Assembly: GCA_937907525.1 (NCBI GenBank)
Contig: CALCIB010000028.1
Span: 1 to 36,090, forward strand
DNA from: an uncultured Planctomycetales bacterium
Lineage (GTDB): Bacteria > Planctomycetota > Planctomycetia > Isosphaerales > Isosphaeraceae
DNA length: 36,090 nucleotides
Reading direction: 5' to 3'
Shown: positions 14,511 to 22,577 of the stretch, in pieces
How the letters are laid out: the number at the start of each line of letters is the position of its first letter
Position numbering within the stretch: the first letter of the stretch is position 1
Made by a program: the position numbers and the translations under genes
The notes under the pieces: model-generated
Database searches by the model: none
Seen by the model: only the letters and a program-made list of their open reading frames with translations
What the model was told of the DNA's origin: nothing

Positions 14511-16226
14511 TTGAAGCGGGACGAATCGGGGTCGGCCCGCCCCAATGAGGGGCGCGACGACCTTGCCGAGCGTCTTTGGCGGTTTCGGAACCAGTATCGC
14601 GAGGCCCGCGACCCGGAGAAGATCCTCCGGGGGGCGCTGCGGCTGGCGATGGAGTCGTTCCGCGCGCCGGAGGGATGCGTCGCTACGCTCGTCCCCGGAT
14701 CGCGCGAGATGACGTTGCTTCCGCGGGCGACGGCCGAGGCCGCGGGATGGGACCGTCGCTTGATGTCGGAGTTCCTCCGCGGCGCGGGGGCGGCCCCGCC
14801 GCGCGGGTCGATGCTGGCGAGGGTCCGGCGTCGGGGCCGGATGTGGGGCGTGCTGGTCGTCCGCGCGCCCGGCGCCGATTTCTCCTGGGGCGCCCGCGAG
14901 ACGTTCGCCAGGATCGGCGGGTTGGCCGAGGAACTCGTCGCGGAGGCCGATCTGGCCCGGATTCGCGAGGTCCGGGCGCGGATCGACCGCAAGATGATGG
15001 AGGAGGCGCGCCCCAAGCACCTGGCCTACGAGGTGCTGCACGGGATCCGCTCGCTGATCGCCTACGACCACTCGGCGGCGCTTTGGATCCACGATCCGAC
15101 GGCCGCGGCGCTCGAGGTGGTGGCCGAGCAGGTGGCCTGGCGGAAGGCCAAGGGGGAGAACGTCGGCCGCCGGCTGTCGCTTTCCGCGACGCTTCGCGAG
15201 GCGCTGGGACGGTCGGCCGTGCTGGGCTTCGACCGCGACGGGCCGGAGTGGCGCGATTGGACCGGCGGCGACGCGGCGATGCCGGCGGAACTGCTGGATC
15301 ACGACCTCCTGGCGCGCGCGGGGACGTTCGCGGCTTCCGAGGGGGCGGTCCTGTACGCCTCGCTCGCCACGCGGGAGGGCCTGCTGGGCGTGCTGAAGGT
15401 GGCGTCGGTCCACCCCGGCTCGTTCCGAGCTTATGAAGTCGAGTTGATTTCCCAATTCCTCCCCCAGGCGGCGGTGGCGCTTCGCAACGCGAGGCGGGTC
15501 GAGGGCCTGGAGCGCCGGATGATCGACGCGGAGCGCAAGCACGCGATGGCCGATCTGGCGCGGAGCGTGGCGCACGACGTGGGCAACGCCCTGGGGGCCG
15601 TCCTGCCGCTGGCGCAGCAGTTGGCCGCCGACCTGGACTCGGGCGCGTTCGACGCCGCGGCGGCGCGGGCCGACCTGAGGCAGATGGAGCAGTCGATCCA
15701 GACCTGCCGGCGGATCTTCGAGGGGATGCTGAACTTCGCCCGGGGGGCGAGTCCCGATCCCGGCGACGTCGCCTTGCGACGGGCGGTGGACTCGGCCCTG
15801 GCGATCGTCCGCGAGGGGATCGAGCGCCGCGGCGTCGCGCTTCGGGTCGACGTCCCGGACGACCTGCCGCGATTCCGCGGCGTCCGGGCGGACGTGGAGC
15901 GCCTTTTGCTGAATCTCCTGGGCAACGCCCGCGACGCGACCGAATCGGGCGGTTCGGTGGCGATTCGCGCGCGGGTCGAGTCCGGTCGGCTTATGTTGGA
16001 GGTGGAGGACGACGGCGTCGGAATCCCGCCGGAACACCTGGCGCGGCTTCAGGAGCCGTTCTTCACCACCAAGGCCGACGGCCACGGCCTGGGCCTGGCC
16101 ATCTGCCGGTCGATCGCCGCCCAACTTCACGGCCGCCTGGACGTCCGAAGCGCGACGGGGCGCGGGACGACGGTCGCGATCGCCATTCCGATCGACGAGG
16201 GAAGGAACGAACATGGAAACCCCTGA
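14511..16226 (+). CDS. Soluble GAF-domain sensor histidine kinase
   Basis: A 571-residue histidine kinase with no membrane segment, so it senses a cytoplasmic signal. Two GAF-like regions (about residues 30-145 and 165-330) precede the dimerisation helix, whose H-box is DLARSVAHDVGNALG with phospho-acceptor His355. The ATP-binding HATPase domain shows an N-box (LLLNLLGNARDATES, Asn472), a G1 box (DDGVGIPPE, 501-509), an F-box (EPFFTTK) and a G2 box (GHGLGLAICRSIA, 525-537). The start is a TTG at 14511, four bases after GGAGG; no better downstream start keeps the first helix. It overlaps the next gene, a receiver-phosphatase, by 14 bases, so the two are almost certainly kinase and cognate regulator. 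The ligand of the GAF domains is unknown. Confidence 0.92.
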   Translation: MKRDESGSARPNEGRDDLAERLWRFRNQYREARDPEKILRGALRLAMESFRAPEGCVATLVPGSREMTLLPRATAEAAGWDRRLMSEFLRGAGAAPPRGSMLARVRRRGRMWGVLVVRAPGADFSWGARETFARIGGLAEELVAEADLARIREVRARIDRKMMEEARPKHLAYEVLHGIRSLIAYDHSAALWIHDPTAAALEVVAEQVAWRKAKGENVGRRLSLSATLREALGRSAVLGFDRDGPEWRDWTGGDAAMPAELLDHDLLARAGTFAASEGAVLYASLATREGLLGVLKVASVHPGSFRAYEVELISQFLPQAAVALRNARRVEGLERRMIDAERKHAMADLARSVAHDVGNALGAVLPLAQQLAADLDSGAFDAAAARADLRQMEQSIQTCRRIFEGMLNFARGASPDPGDVALRRAVDSALAIVREGIERRGVALRVDVPDDLPRFRGVRADVERLLLNLLGNARDATESGGSVAIRARVESGRLMLEVEDDGVGIPPEHLARLQEPFFTTKADGHGLGLAICRSIAAQLHGRLDVRSATGRGTTVAIAIPIDEGRNEHGNP

Positions 16227-17394
16227 CGCCTCGATCCTGATCGTCGACGACGACGAGGGGGTCCTTCGCGCCGCGTCGCGGATCCTCGCCCGCGGCGATC
16301 GTCGCGTGGCCGCGACGTCGGCCGCGACGACCGCCCTGGAGCACGCGGCGGCCTCGGCCTTCGACCTGGCCGTCATCGACGTCCGGATGCCGGGGATGGA
16401 CGGCTTCGAGCTGACGCGCGCCCTGCGGGCGCTTCGCCCGGGGCTCGACGTCGTCATCATGACCGGGGACCTGGAGGGGTCCAACGAAAGCCTCCTGCGC
16501 GCCATCGACGAGGGGGCGTATTACTTCATCCAGAAGCCGTTCGACCGCCGCGTGCTCCTGGCCCTGGTCGATCGCTGCCTGGAGCGTCGGAGGCTTCGCG
16601 AGGAGCGCGCGGGGTTCCTGGATCGGGTCGCCCGCGAACTCGACGAGGCCCGCCAGTTCCAACTGGGGCTGCTGCCGCCGCCGGAGTTCCGCGGTCGGGG
16701 GCTGGAGATCGCCGCGCGGTATCGGGCCTCCAACGAGTTGGCGGGCGACATCTACGACTACGTCGAGACCGCCGCGGGGGGCGTCGCGATCCTGGTCGCC
16801 GACGTCGCCGGCCACGGCGTCTCCGCGGCGATGGTCACGGCCGTCGTCAAGTCGGGCTTCCGCGCCGCCTTCGCCGACGACTTCGAGCCCCGCCGGGTGG
16901 TCGACCTCATCAAGGAAGAGATCCGCGAGTACGACCCCGGCCGGTTCGTCACCCTCTGCTGCGTCCGGATCGACCCGGCGCGCGACGCGCTCGAGTTCGT
17001 CAACGCCGGCCATCCCGACGGCTTCGTCCGGGGGGTCGACGGCGCGGCGCGACCCCTGGAATCCACCGGCCCGATCCTCTCCTCGGCCCTGCACGACTTC
17101 CCCTGCGTGCAAAAAGTCGATCGGTTCGAGCCCGGCGAGTCGCTGCTTTTGTACACCGACGGCGTCACCGAGGCCCGCGCCCCCGACGGGCGGTTCTTCG
17201 GCGTCGCGCCGATCCTGGAGACCTTCGGCCGGCTCGACCTGCCTCCGGGCCCCCGCCTCGACGCCGTGCTAGGCGCGCTCCACGAGTTCACCGGCGCGGA
17301 AAGCTACGCCGACGACGTCAGCCTGCTGACCCTGGACCGCGCGCCCGTCGCGCCCGAGGCGCGATTGGGCTCGATCGAATCGGCGAACCTCTGA
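16213..17394 (+). CDS. Response regulator with PP2C/SpoIIE-type phosphatase output (RsbU-like)
   Basis: A 393-residue two-domain protein. The receiver domain (about 5-125) has the acidic pocket Asp12-14, phospho-acceptor Asp56 (AVIDVRMPGMDG), Thr84 (VIMTGD) and Lys108 (IQKPFD). A helical linker (about 125-155, ending in ARQFQLGLLPPP, the classic RsbU linker end) leads into a PP2C-like SpoIIE phosphatase domain with metal ligands at Asp179 (LAGDIYDYV), Asp197 (VADVAGHGVSAA), Asp316 (YTDGVTEAR) and Asp367/Asp368 (YADDVSLL). Such proteins dephosphorylate an anti-sigma-factor antagonist when the receiver is phosphorylated, releasing a sigma factor. No antagonist or anti-sigma gene is nearby, so the target is elsewhere. 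It is translationally coupled to the histidine kinase. Confidence 0.93.
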   Translation: METPDASILIVDDDEGVLRAASRILARGDRRVAATSAATTALEHAAASAFDLAVIDVRMPGMDGFELTRALRALRPGLDVVIMTGDLEGSNESLLRAIDEGAYYFIQKPFDRRVLLALVDRCLERRRLREERAGFLDRVARELDEARQFQLGLLPPPEFRGRGLEIAARYRASNELAGDIYDYVETAAGGVAILVADVAGHGVSAAMVTAVVKSGFRAAFADDFEPRRVVDLIKEEIREYDPGRFVTLCCVRIDPARDALEFVNAGHPDGFVRGVDGAARPLESTGPILSSALHDFPCVQKVDRFEPGESLLLYTDGVTEARAPDGRFFGVAPILETFGRLDLPPGPRLDAVLGALHEFTGAESYADDVSLLTLDRAPVAPEARLGSIESANL

Positions 17395-17457
17395 TAGACT
17401 CCCGCGCGGCGGGATTCGCGTGGCGGACGTCGTTCCAGAGAAGCCGAGGCGTCAGGG

Positions 17458-18330
17458 ATGAAGACCGTGAGCCAGCGAACGTCCGAGCTGACCGTGACCG
17501 CCCGCGGGGGCCGTCGGCTGCGAGGCCGGTGGTGGCGGCGCGACCGGCCGACCGGCGCGGTCGTCGTCTCCCACGGCTTCGGCGAGCACGGCGGGCTCTA
17601 CGCCCACGTCGCCGAGGCGCTGGGCGACGCCCTCGAAGTCGACGTGGTCGCCCACGACTTCCACGGCCACGGTCGCAGTCCGGGACGCCGCGGCGTGGTC
17701 CGAAAGTACGAGGACCTCGTCGACGACCTTCGCGCCGTCGCCTCCTGGGCGCGGCTGCATTACGCCGACGTCCCCGTGTTCCTCCTGGGCCACTCCAACG
17801 GCGGCCAGGTCGCCTTGCGGTACGCGCTGGGGAGGTCCGAGGGCCTCGACGGCCTGATCGTCTCCAACCCGTTCATCCGTCTGGCGATGCGCGTCCCCCG
17901 GTACAAGCTGGGTCTGGGCCGGCTGCTGGCGAGGATCGCCCCCTGGGCGACGCTTCCCGCCTTCGACTCGCCACGCGACGAGGACCGCGACCCGGCGATC
18001 GCCAAGACCATGCTCGGCGATCGTCTGCGCCACAACCGCATCAACCCGTCGTTCTTCTTCGGCATGGTCGACGGCGGCGAGCTTCTGCTGCGGCGCGCGC
18101 CGGAGCTGCGCGCGCCCCTGTTGATGATCGTCGGCGGCGACGACCCGATCGTCGAGCCCGCCTCGGTTCGCGAGTTCTTCGACGCCGCGGGTTCGGAAGA
18201 CAAGACGCTGATGCTCTACCCCGGCATGTCCCACGAACCGTTCAACGAGCCGGGACGCCGTCGGGTCATCGACGACGTCGTCCGCTGGCTGGCGCCGCGC
18301 CTTGACCCGGAAGCGACGCGCGTGGTTTAA
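17458..18330 (+). CDS. Alpha/beta hydrolase, monoacylglycerol lipase/lysophospholipase-like
   Basis: A 290-residue serine hydrolase of the Hydrolase_4 (monoglyceride lipase/PldB) group, likely acting on a fatty acyl ester. VVVSHGFGEHGGLY gives the oxyanion HGxxEH loop of this group, HDFHGHGRSPG is the following family motif, and GHSNGG carries nucleophile Ser113. The acid is Asp229 (VGGDDPIV) and the catalytic base His259 (PGMSHEPFNEPG). The triad is complete and length is typical. No signal peptide is present, so a cytoplasmic location is expected. It lies 63 bases after the phosphatase gene and may share its transcript. Its last codons and TAA stop overlap the promoter of the downstream riboswitch, leaving almost no gap. 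Confidence 0.9.
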   Translation: MKTVSQRTSELTVTARGGRRLRGRWWRRDRPTGAVVVSHGFGEHGGLYAHVAEALGDALEVDVVAHDFHGHGRSPGRRGVVRKYEDLVDDLRAVASWARLHYADVPVFLLGHSNGGQVALRYALGRSEGLDGLIVSNPFIRLAMRVPRYKLGLGRLLARIAPWATLPAFDSPRDEDRDPAIAKTMLGDRLRHNRINPSFFFGMVDGGELLLRRAPELRAPLLMIVGGDDPIVEPASVREFFDAAGSEDKTLMLYPGMSHEPFNEPGRRRVIDDVVRWLAPRLDPEATRVV

Positions 18331-18331
18331 T
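18302..18331 (+). promoter_or_regulatory. Promoter of the cobalamin-riboswitch transcript
   Basis: TTGACC at 18302-18307 and TTTAAT at 18326-18331 are 18 bases apart, lying inside the end of the hydrolase gene. The predicted start (about 18338) falls on the first bases of the riboswitch P1 stem (18337), an independent agreement that supports both calls. Confidence 0.65.
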
Positions 18332-18336
18332 CGCGA

Positions 18337-18522
18337 CGTCGACGGGAGCCCCCGGGGACGGCTTCGGCCTTCCTGGCTCGGGGGAGAATAGGGAAGCCGG
18401 TGAGAATCCGGCGCGGGGCCGCCGCTGTAATCGGTCGACGAGCGCGAGCCGCTGGGCCACTGCCACTTGGCGGGAAGGCCGCTCGACGCGAGGCCGAGAG
18501 CCAGAAGACCTGCCCGTCGACG
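18337..18522 (+). ncRNA. Cobalamin (adenosylcobalamin-type) riboswitch
   Basis: A cobalamin aptamer with all main landmarks. P1 is formed by CGTCGACGGG at 18337-18346 and its perfect 10-base complement at 18513-18522. GGGAAGCCGGTGAGAATCCGG at 18391-18411 and GCCGCTGTAA at 18421-18430 are the conserved core. GGCCACTG at 18455-18462 and CGGGAAGGC at 18471-18479 follow, and AGCCAGAAGACCTGCC at 18499-18514 is the B12 box. A downstream hairpin (18535-18542 with 18552-18559) has a loop CGGCC at 18544-18548 that can pair with GGCCG at 18417-18421, matching the expected L5-L13 kissing interaction. A GC-rich hairpin at 18622-18642 just before the Shine-Dalgarno may be part of the expression platform. 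It lies directly upstream of the DUF4465 gene. Confidence 0.95.
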
Positions 18523-18666
18523 AGTTCCCGGCTTGGGGTGCTTCGGCCGCGAGCATCCCGGCGAGCGCGCGCGGGCCACCGGCCCGACGACGACTCTCCG
18601 GACGCGACGACCGATCATCCCCGCGCGGCGTTCCTCCGCGCGCCCGTCCTTCCCTGGAGTCCCCCC

Positions 18667-19503
18667 ATGCGCTTCGCGCTCGCCTCCGCCTTGCTCCTGG
18701 CCGTCGCCTCCCAAACCCTCGCCGACGACCTGCTCACGGTCACGAACTTCGACGGCGTTTCCGCCGGCGACTTCACCCCGATCAACTCCTCCGGCGGCTT
18801 CATCAACGACGCCGGCGCCCTGGGCGCGCCCGGCGCGTTCGAGTTCGACGGCAACTCGTTCGACAACTCCGCGTCTCCCGGCTTCTGGCAAGGCTGGGCG
18901 CTGTCGAACCAGACCGAGCCGATCGACGTCGGAACCAATCACGACGCTTACTTCCTCAACCAGTACCTCGCCGCGCCCGGCCAAGCGGCGAGCGGGAACG
19001 ACTACGCGATCGCCTTCTCGTCGCTCGCCCCGGGCTTCGAGTCGCTGGCGAGCATCACCCTGGCGGCCGGCCAGCGGGCCTACTCGATCGACCTGACGAA
19101 CACCTGGTACGTCCAGAACTTGATCCAGACCGGCAACACCTACGCCAACAAGTTCGAGGCGGGCGACTACTTCAAGCTGATTATCGACGGCTACGACGCC
19201 TCCGGCGCGTCGACCGGCAGCGTCGACGTCGACCTGGCCGACTTCCGCGACGGCAAGAACTTCATCCTCGACGCCTGGAAGACCGTCTCCCTGCTGGCGC
19301 TCGGGGACGCGACGACCCTGAAGTTCGACTTCCTCACGACGGACGTGGACCCGAAATACGGCCCCAACACCCCCGGCTACGTCGCGGTCGACAACTTCAC
19401 GACCTACGCGCCCGCCCCCCAGGCCGTCCCCGAGCCCGCATCGCTGGCGCTTCTGGGCCTGGGCGTCGCCGGAGCGCTCGCCGTCCGCCGGGGACGGAAG
19501 TGA
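18667..19503 (+). CDS. DUF4465 PEP-CTERM protein under cobalamin riboswitch control (candidate B12-binding surface protein)
   Basis: A 278-residue exported protein. Residues 1-19 form a signal peptide (MRFALASALLLAVASQTLA). The body matches DUF4465 as I remember it: FWQGWALSNQ, DAYFLNQYLAAPGQ, an NTWYVQN motif, AGDYFKLIIDGYDASG, VDVDLADFRDGKNFILDAW, and near the end FLTTDVDPKYG then PGYVAVDNFTTY. The C-terminus (254-278) is a PEP-CTERM sorting signal: VPEP, a hydrophobic helix, then RRGRK, processed by exosortase for surface or extracellular delivery. GGAG at 18656-18659 is seven bases from the ATG. Cobalamin control implies it is made when B12 is scarce. I recall that Bacteroidetes surface B12-binding proteins (BtuH) belong to this domain family; that is from memory and unverified. 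A scavenging role is inference. Confidence 0.88.
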   Translation: MRFALASALLLAVASQTLADDLLTVTNFDGVSAGDFTPINSSGGFINDAGALGAPGAFEFDGNSFDNSASPGFWQGWALSNQTEPIDVGTNHDAYFLNQYLAAPGQAASGNDYAIAFSSLAPGFESLASITLAAGQRAYSIDLTNTWYVQNLIQTGNTYANKFEAGDYFKLIIDGYDASGASTGSVDVDLADFRDGKNFILDAWKTVSLLALGDATTLKFDFLTTDVDPKYGPNTPGYVAVDNFTTYAPAPQAVPEPASLALLGLGVAGALAVRRGRK

Positions 19504-19693
19504 GACTCCGCGCGGTTCGCGGGTTCTAGCGGATTTACGCAAAGGCTGGGTTCCGCGGCGGACTCGCTAAACCAAGGAGGCGCGCGAAACCGATACCTGG
19601 AACGAACCACGTTCGCCGGCCGCGTCCGATCCGCTCGGGCGGGGTCGGTCGCGTGAGATGGCGACGGCGGAGCCGTCCGGGAGTTCGTTCAGG

Positions 19694-21289
19694 ATGAACG
19701 TGCCAAACAAGCCGAGCCGACCGTCATCGGCGTGGGCCGTCGCGGTCCTGTTGCTGGCGGCGACGTGCTCCAGGGCTTTCGGCCAGGGGGTCGACATCGA
19801 CGTGCTCGATCCCCCCGGCCTCGCCGAGGGGACCAACAAGCTAGGCCCCGCGCTGGGGGCCGCCGGACACGCGCCGTTCGGCCCGTCCTCCGGCGGCGTG
19901 GTCGGCGGGCGGGCGGGGCCGTCGGTGACCCGGGCGCCGCTGAACTCCGCGACGCCGACGGCCGCTTTGAGGCGTCTGGAAGCCCAGCCCGACTTCAAGG
20001 TGCGGGCCATTCCCGAGGCCGCCGTGCCGGCCTACGGCGCGCTGGAACTCCCCCCGGCCGAGGTCCCCATCGGCCCCGAGAACGGCTACACGCTCGACGA
20101 CGCCGTCCAGCTTCTGGTCGATCGCAACCTGGAGTTGATCGCGCTGCGGTTCGAGGTGCCGATGGCCGACGCCGACGTCTTGACCGCCGGCCTCCGCTCC
20201 AACCCGGTCTTTTACGCCGACGCCCAGCTCATTCCCTACGGCAGCTACTCGGCGCTTCGTCCCGGCGGCCAGCAGCAGTACGACGTCAACGTCACCCACC
20301 CCCTGGACGTCAACCTCAAGCGCAAGGCCCGCGCCGCCGCGGCGCGGGTCGCCCGCAGCGCGGTGGAGGCGCAGCTTCAAGACGCCGTCCGCAACCAGAT
20401 CGACAACCTCTACACGGTGTTCGTGGACGTCGCCGCCGCCGAACTGACGTTGGAGTACAGCCGCAAGTACCAGGAAGGCATCACCCGACTCCTCGCCATC
20501 AACGAGGACCTGCTGGAGAAGAAGCAGATCCCCGAGGATCCCGTCTTCACCCTGCGCGCCCAGCAAGACGTCTCCCGCGTCCAGGTCCGCGAGGCCGAGC
20601 AGGCGCTGGCGCGGAACACCCGCGCCCTGGCTCGGCTTCTGAACTTCCCTCGCGAGCAGGCCGCGAGCCTCCGGATCCGCGACAAGCTGCGCGACGACCG
20701 GCCGATCCCCATGACCGAGGGGGAACTGATCGACATGGCCCTGGAGCGTCGCCCCGACCTCCAGGCCCAGCGCGTGGGCCTCCAACGCGCCCACGCCGAC
20801 GTCCGCGTCGCCCAGAAGGAACGGCTCCAGGACCTCTACCTCCTGTACCAACCCTACACGTTCCAGGACAACCGCCAGTCCGGCGTCGAAGGCGCGTACT
20901 CGTGGGCCCTGGGCGTCACGGCGCCGATGCCGATCTACAACCGCAACCAGGGGAACATCGCCCGCGCCAAGCTCAACGCGACCCAGACCCGCGTCGAACT
21001 GGACCATGCCGTGCGTCTGGTGCAGGACGACGTCGCCGACGCGGTCCAGGAGTTCGAGCTCAGCCGCCAGGCGGTGATCGACACCGAAACCGACGTCCTC
21101 CCGTCCGCCCGCCGGGTCCGCGACGCGGCCTATCGCCGCTGGCAAGGGGGGGAGACCAACATCATGGAGTTCCTGGAGTCCCAGCGCGAGTTCAACGAGC
21201 ACGTCCGCGCCTACCGCGACGCCATCGTCCGCCACCGTCGCGCCGTGCTGGACCTGAACACCGCCGTCGGCGCGCGGCTGCTTCCCTGA
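19694..21289 (+). CDS. TolC-family outer-membrane efflux protein
   Basis: A 531-residue outer-membrane factor that would form a trimeric exit duct for an RND, ABC or MFS pump. A signal peptide (about 1-30, SAWAVAVLLLAATCSRAFG) is followed by an unusual Pro/Gly/Ala-rich segment (about 30-130) before the first TolC repeat (NGYTLDDAVQLLVDRNLELIAL). Long amphipathic helices with Gln/Arg/Ala-rich faces follow, and the second repeat shows GVTAPMPIYNRNQGNIARA, the strand signature of the CzcC/TolC group. It ends in the coil RRWQGGETNIMEFLESQREFNE. No HlyD/RND partner is adjacent, so the pump is unidentified. The ATG at 19694 follows GGGAG; an in-frame ATG at 19658 has no site. The LEPR-XLL gene follows after 44 bases. 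Confidence 0.9.
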   Translation: MNVPNKPSRPSSAWAVAVLLLAATCSRAFGQGVDIDVLDPPGLAEGTNKLGPALGAAGHAPFGPSSGGVVGGRAGPSVTRAPLNSATPTAALRRLEAQPDFKVRAIPEAAVPAYGALELPPAEVPIGPENGYTLDDAVQLLVDRNLELIALRFEVPMADADVLTAGLRSNPVFYADAQLIPYGSYSALRPGGQQQYDVNVTHPLDVNLKRKARAAAARVARSAVEAQLQDAVRNQIDNLYTVFVDVAAAELTLEYSRKYQEGITRLLAINEDLLEKKQIPEDPVFTLRAQQDVSRVQVREAEQALARNTRALARLLNFPREQAASLRIRDKLRDDRPIPMTEGELIDMALERRPDLQAQRVGLQRAHADVRVAQKERLQDLYLLYQPYTFQDNRQSGVEGAYSWALGVTAPMPIYNRNQGNIARAKLNATQTRVELDHAVRLVQDDVADAVQEFELSRQAVIDTETDVLPSARRVRDAAYRRWQGGETNIMEFLESQREFNEHVRAYRDAIVRHRRAVLDLNTAVGARLLP

Positions 21290-21333
21290 CCTCCCAAGGC
21301 CCGAGACGAATCAATCGAACGGAGCGAACACGG

Positions 21334-21987
21334 ATGATTCGCCGAAGCGATCCCCGCGGCCGCCGCTTCTCCCCGACGATCCAGGGGCTCGAAGCGCGGC
21401 TGGCCCTGTCCGCGATCGCGGCCGCGGCCCCTCACGTCGTCCGGCCGAACTTCGCCGGGGCGACGGCCCCCCGACTCGCGGCGCCCGTCGCCCAGACGAC
21501 GGCCCCGGAGTTCCCCCTCCGCCTCGCCAGGTTCACGGCCCTGTTCCAGGGGACGTACATGCGCGGCCCGGCCCGACAGCCGGGATTCGCCGCCCAGACC
21601 TACATGGCCGGGGGCGGCAACACCTCGGCCTTCTACCACGCCAACATCCAGATCGCCATCTACGAGCCGAGCGATCCGTCGCAACTCGCCGTCGGCCAGG
21701 CCAACGTGATTCAGAAAGGGATGGGCGCCGGCGGCAACGACATGGTCATCGACCTCACGGCCGTCCCCGGACACGTCGACAAGGCGGGCCGTCCCGACCT
21801 CTTCACCATGTCCCACAATTCGGGCAGCGGCACGCAATTCACGATCGCGGACGTGGAGGGGACGTTGCAGCTCATCTACATCCCCAGCCGCACCCCGCCC
21901 CGCGGCGCGCCCGCGGGAGGCCGCCTGGGCGTGGTGATCCGCGGCATGGTCGGCCTCAACGGCGTCTCCAGCAATATCTCTTACTGA
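21334..21987 (+). CDS. LEPR-XLL-type exported planctomycete protein
   Basis: A 217-residue protein whose N-terminus (RRFSPTIQGLEARLALSAIA) is the planctomycete LEPR-XLL-like leader, here LEARLALS, seen at the start of many secreted or surface proteins of the phylum. The rest is beta-rich, with GTYMRGPARQPGF, FYHANIQIAIYEPSDPS and GTLQLIYIPSRTPPRG, and no catalytic motif. It follows the TolC gene at a 44-base distance on the same strand with GGAG upstream of its ATG, so it may be co-transcribed, but a functional link is not shown. Function unknown. Confidence 0.8.
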   Translation: MIRRSDPRGRRFSPTIQGLEARLALSAIAAAAPHVVRPNFAGATAPRLAAPVAQTTAPEFPLRLARFTALFQGTYMRGPARQPGFAAQTYMAGGGNTSAFYHANIQIAIYEPSDPSQLAVGQANVIQKGMGAGGNDMVIDLTAVPGHVDKAGRPDLFTMSHNSGSGTQFTIADVEGTLQLIYIPSRTPPRGAPAGGRLGVVIRGMVGLNGVSSNISY

Positions 21988-22002
21988 GCCGCCGCGACGC
22001 CT

Positions 22003-22030
22003 GGGGCCCCTCGGCTTGCGACGGGGCCCC
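22003..22030. terminator. Likely bidirectional stem-loop between convergent genes
   Basis: GGGGCCCC occurs at 22003-22010 and again at 22023-22030; being self-complementary, the two copies form an eight-pair stem with a 12-nt loop in the 55-base gap between the LEPR-XLL and DoxX genes. No T tract follows on either strand. Confidence 0.45.
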
Positions 22031-22042
22031 GCGGCCTCGGGG

Positions 22043-22492
22043 TCAGACGAGTTCGTCGGCCGGCGACGGCTCGATCGGCTCGGCGGGCCGACGGCCGTCG
22101 AGGCTCCACGCCCCGCCGCCGTTGGCGACCAGGAACAGCAACGCCCCGGCGAGCCCCAGGTTCTTCATGAACTGGATCTGCTGCATGTGCGCCGCCTCGG
22201 GGCTGGCGTTCCAGAAGTCGTGGAACAGGTACGACGTCGGAACCAGGAACAGGAACAGCAAAAGCGCTCCCCACCGCGTCTTGAAGCCCGTGATGATCGA
22301 CAGGCTCCCGGCGAGCAAGAACGCGATCGCCCCGGCGAGCATCAGCTTCGGCATGGGCATCCCCTTGGACGCCACCTGCCCGGCGGCCTCGCTGAAGTTG
22401 GGGATCTTGTCCACCACCGCGTCGAGCAGGAAGATCGCCGTCAGCGCCACCCGGCCCACCAGACTGAGCAAGCCTTGAATCAACCGGACCAT
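22043..22492 (-). CDS. DoxX/SURF4-family membrane protein
   Basis: A 149-residue integral membrane protein with four hydrophobic helices (about residues 5-25, 48-68, 72-92 and 108-124), typical of DoxX. The family is linked to thiol/quinone-redox stress membrane complexes, but its biochemical role remains unsettled. Signatures are RVALTAIFLLDAVVDKIPNF at the first helix and a GAIAFLLAGSLSIITGFKTRWG stretch before the third. It is the last of three minus-strand genes (MarR, pirin, DoxX), a combination often found as a MarR-controlled electrophile/quinone stress set. The 85-base gap to pirin is compatible with one transcript. Confidence 0.88.
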   Translation of the reverse strand: MVRLIQGLLSLVGRVALTAIFLLDAVVDKIPNFSEAAGQVASKGMPMPKLMLAGAIAFLLAGSLSIITGFKTRWGALLLFLFLVPTSYLFHDFWNASPEAAHMQQIQFMKNLGLAGALLFLVANGGGAWSLDGRRPAEPIEPSPADELV

Positions 22493-22577
22493 CGTTCGTC
22501 CTCCTTCATCATGTAAGTCGCGATCGAACGCGACGGGCCGACCCGACCCGAACCGTCGATGGATCGGCCCGGTCGGT

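Noticed and set aside
19508..19522. Small CCGCG-CGGTT-CGCGG hairpin just after the DUF4465 gene as a terminator
   Set aside because: The stem has only five pairs and no T tract, which is too weak to call in such GC-rich DNA.
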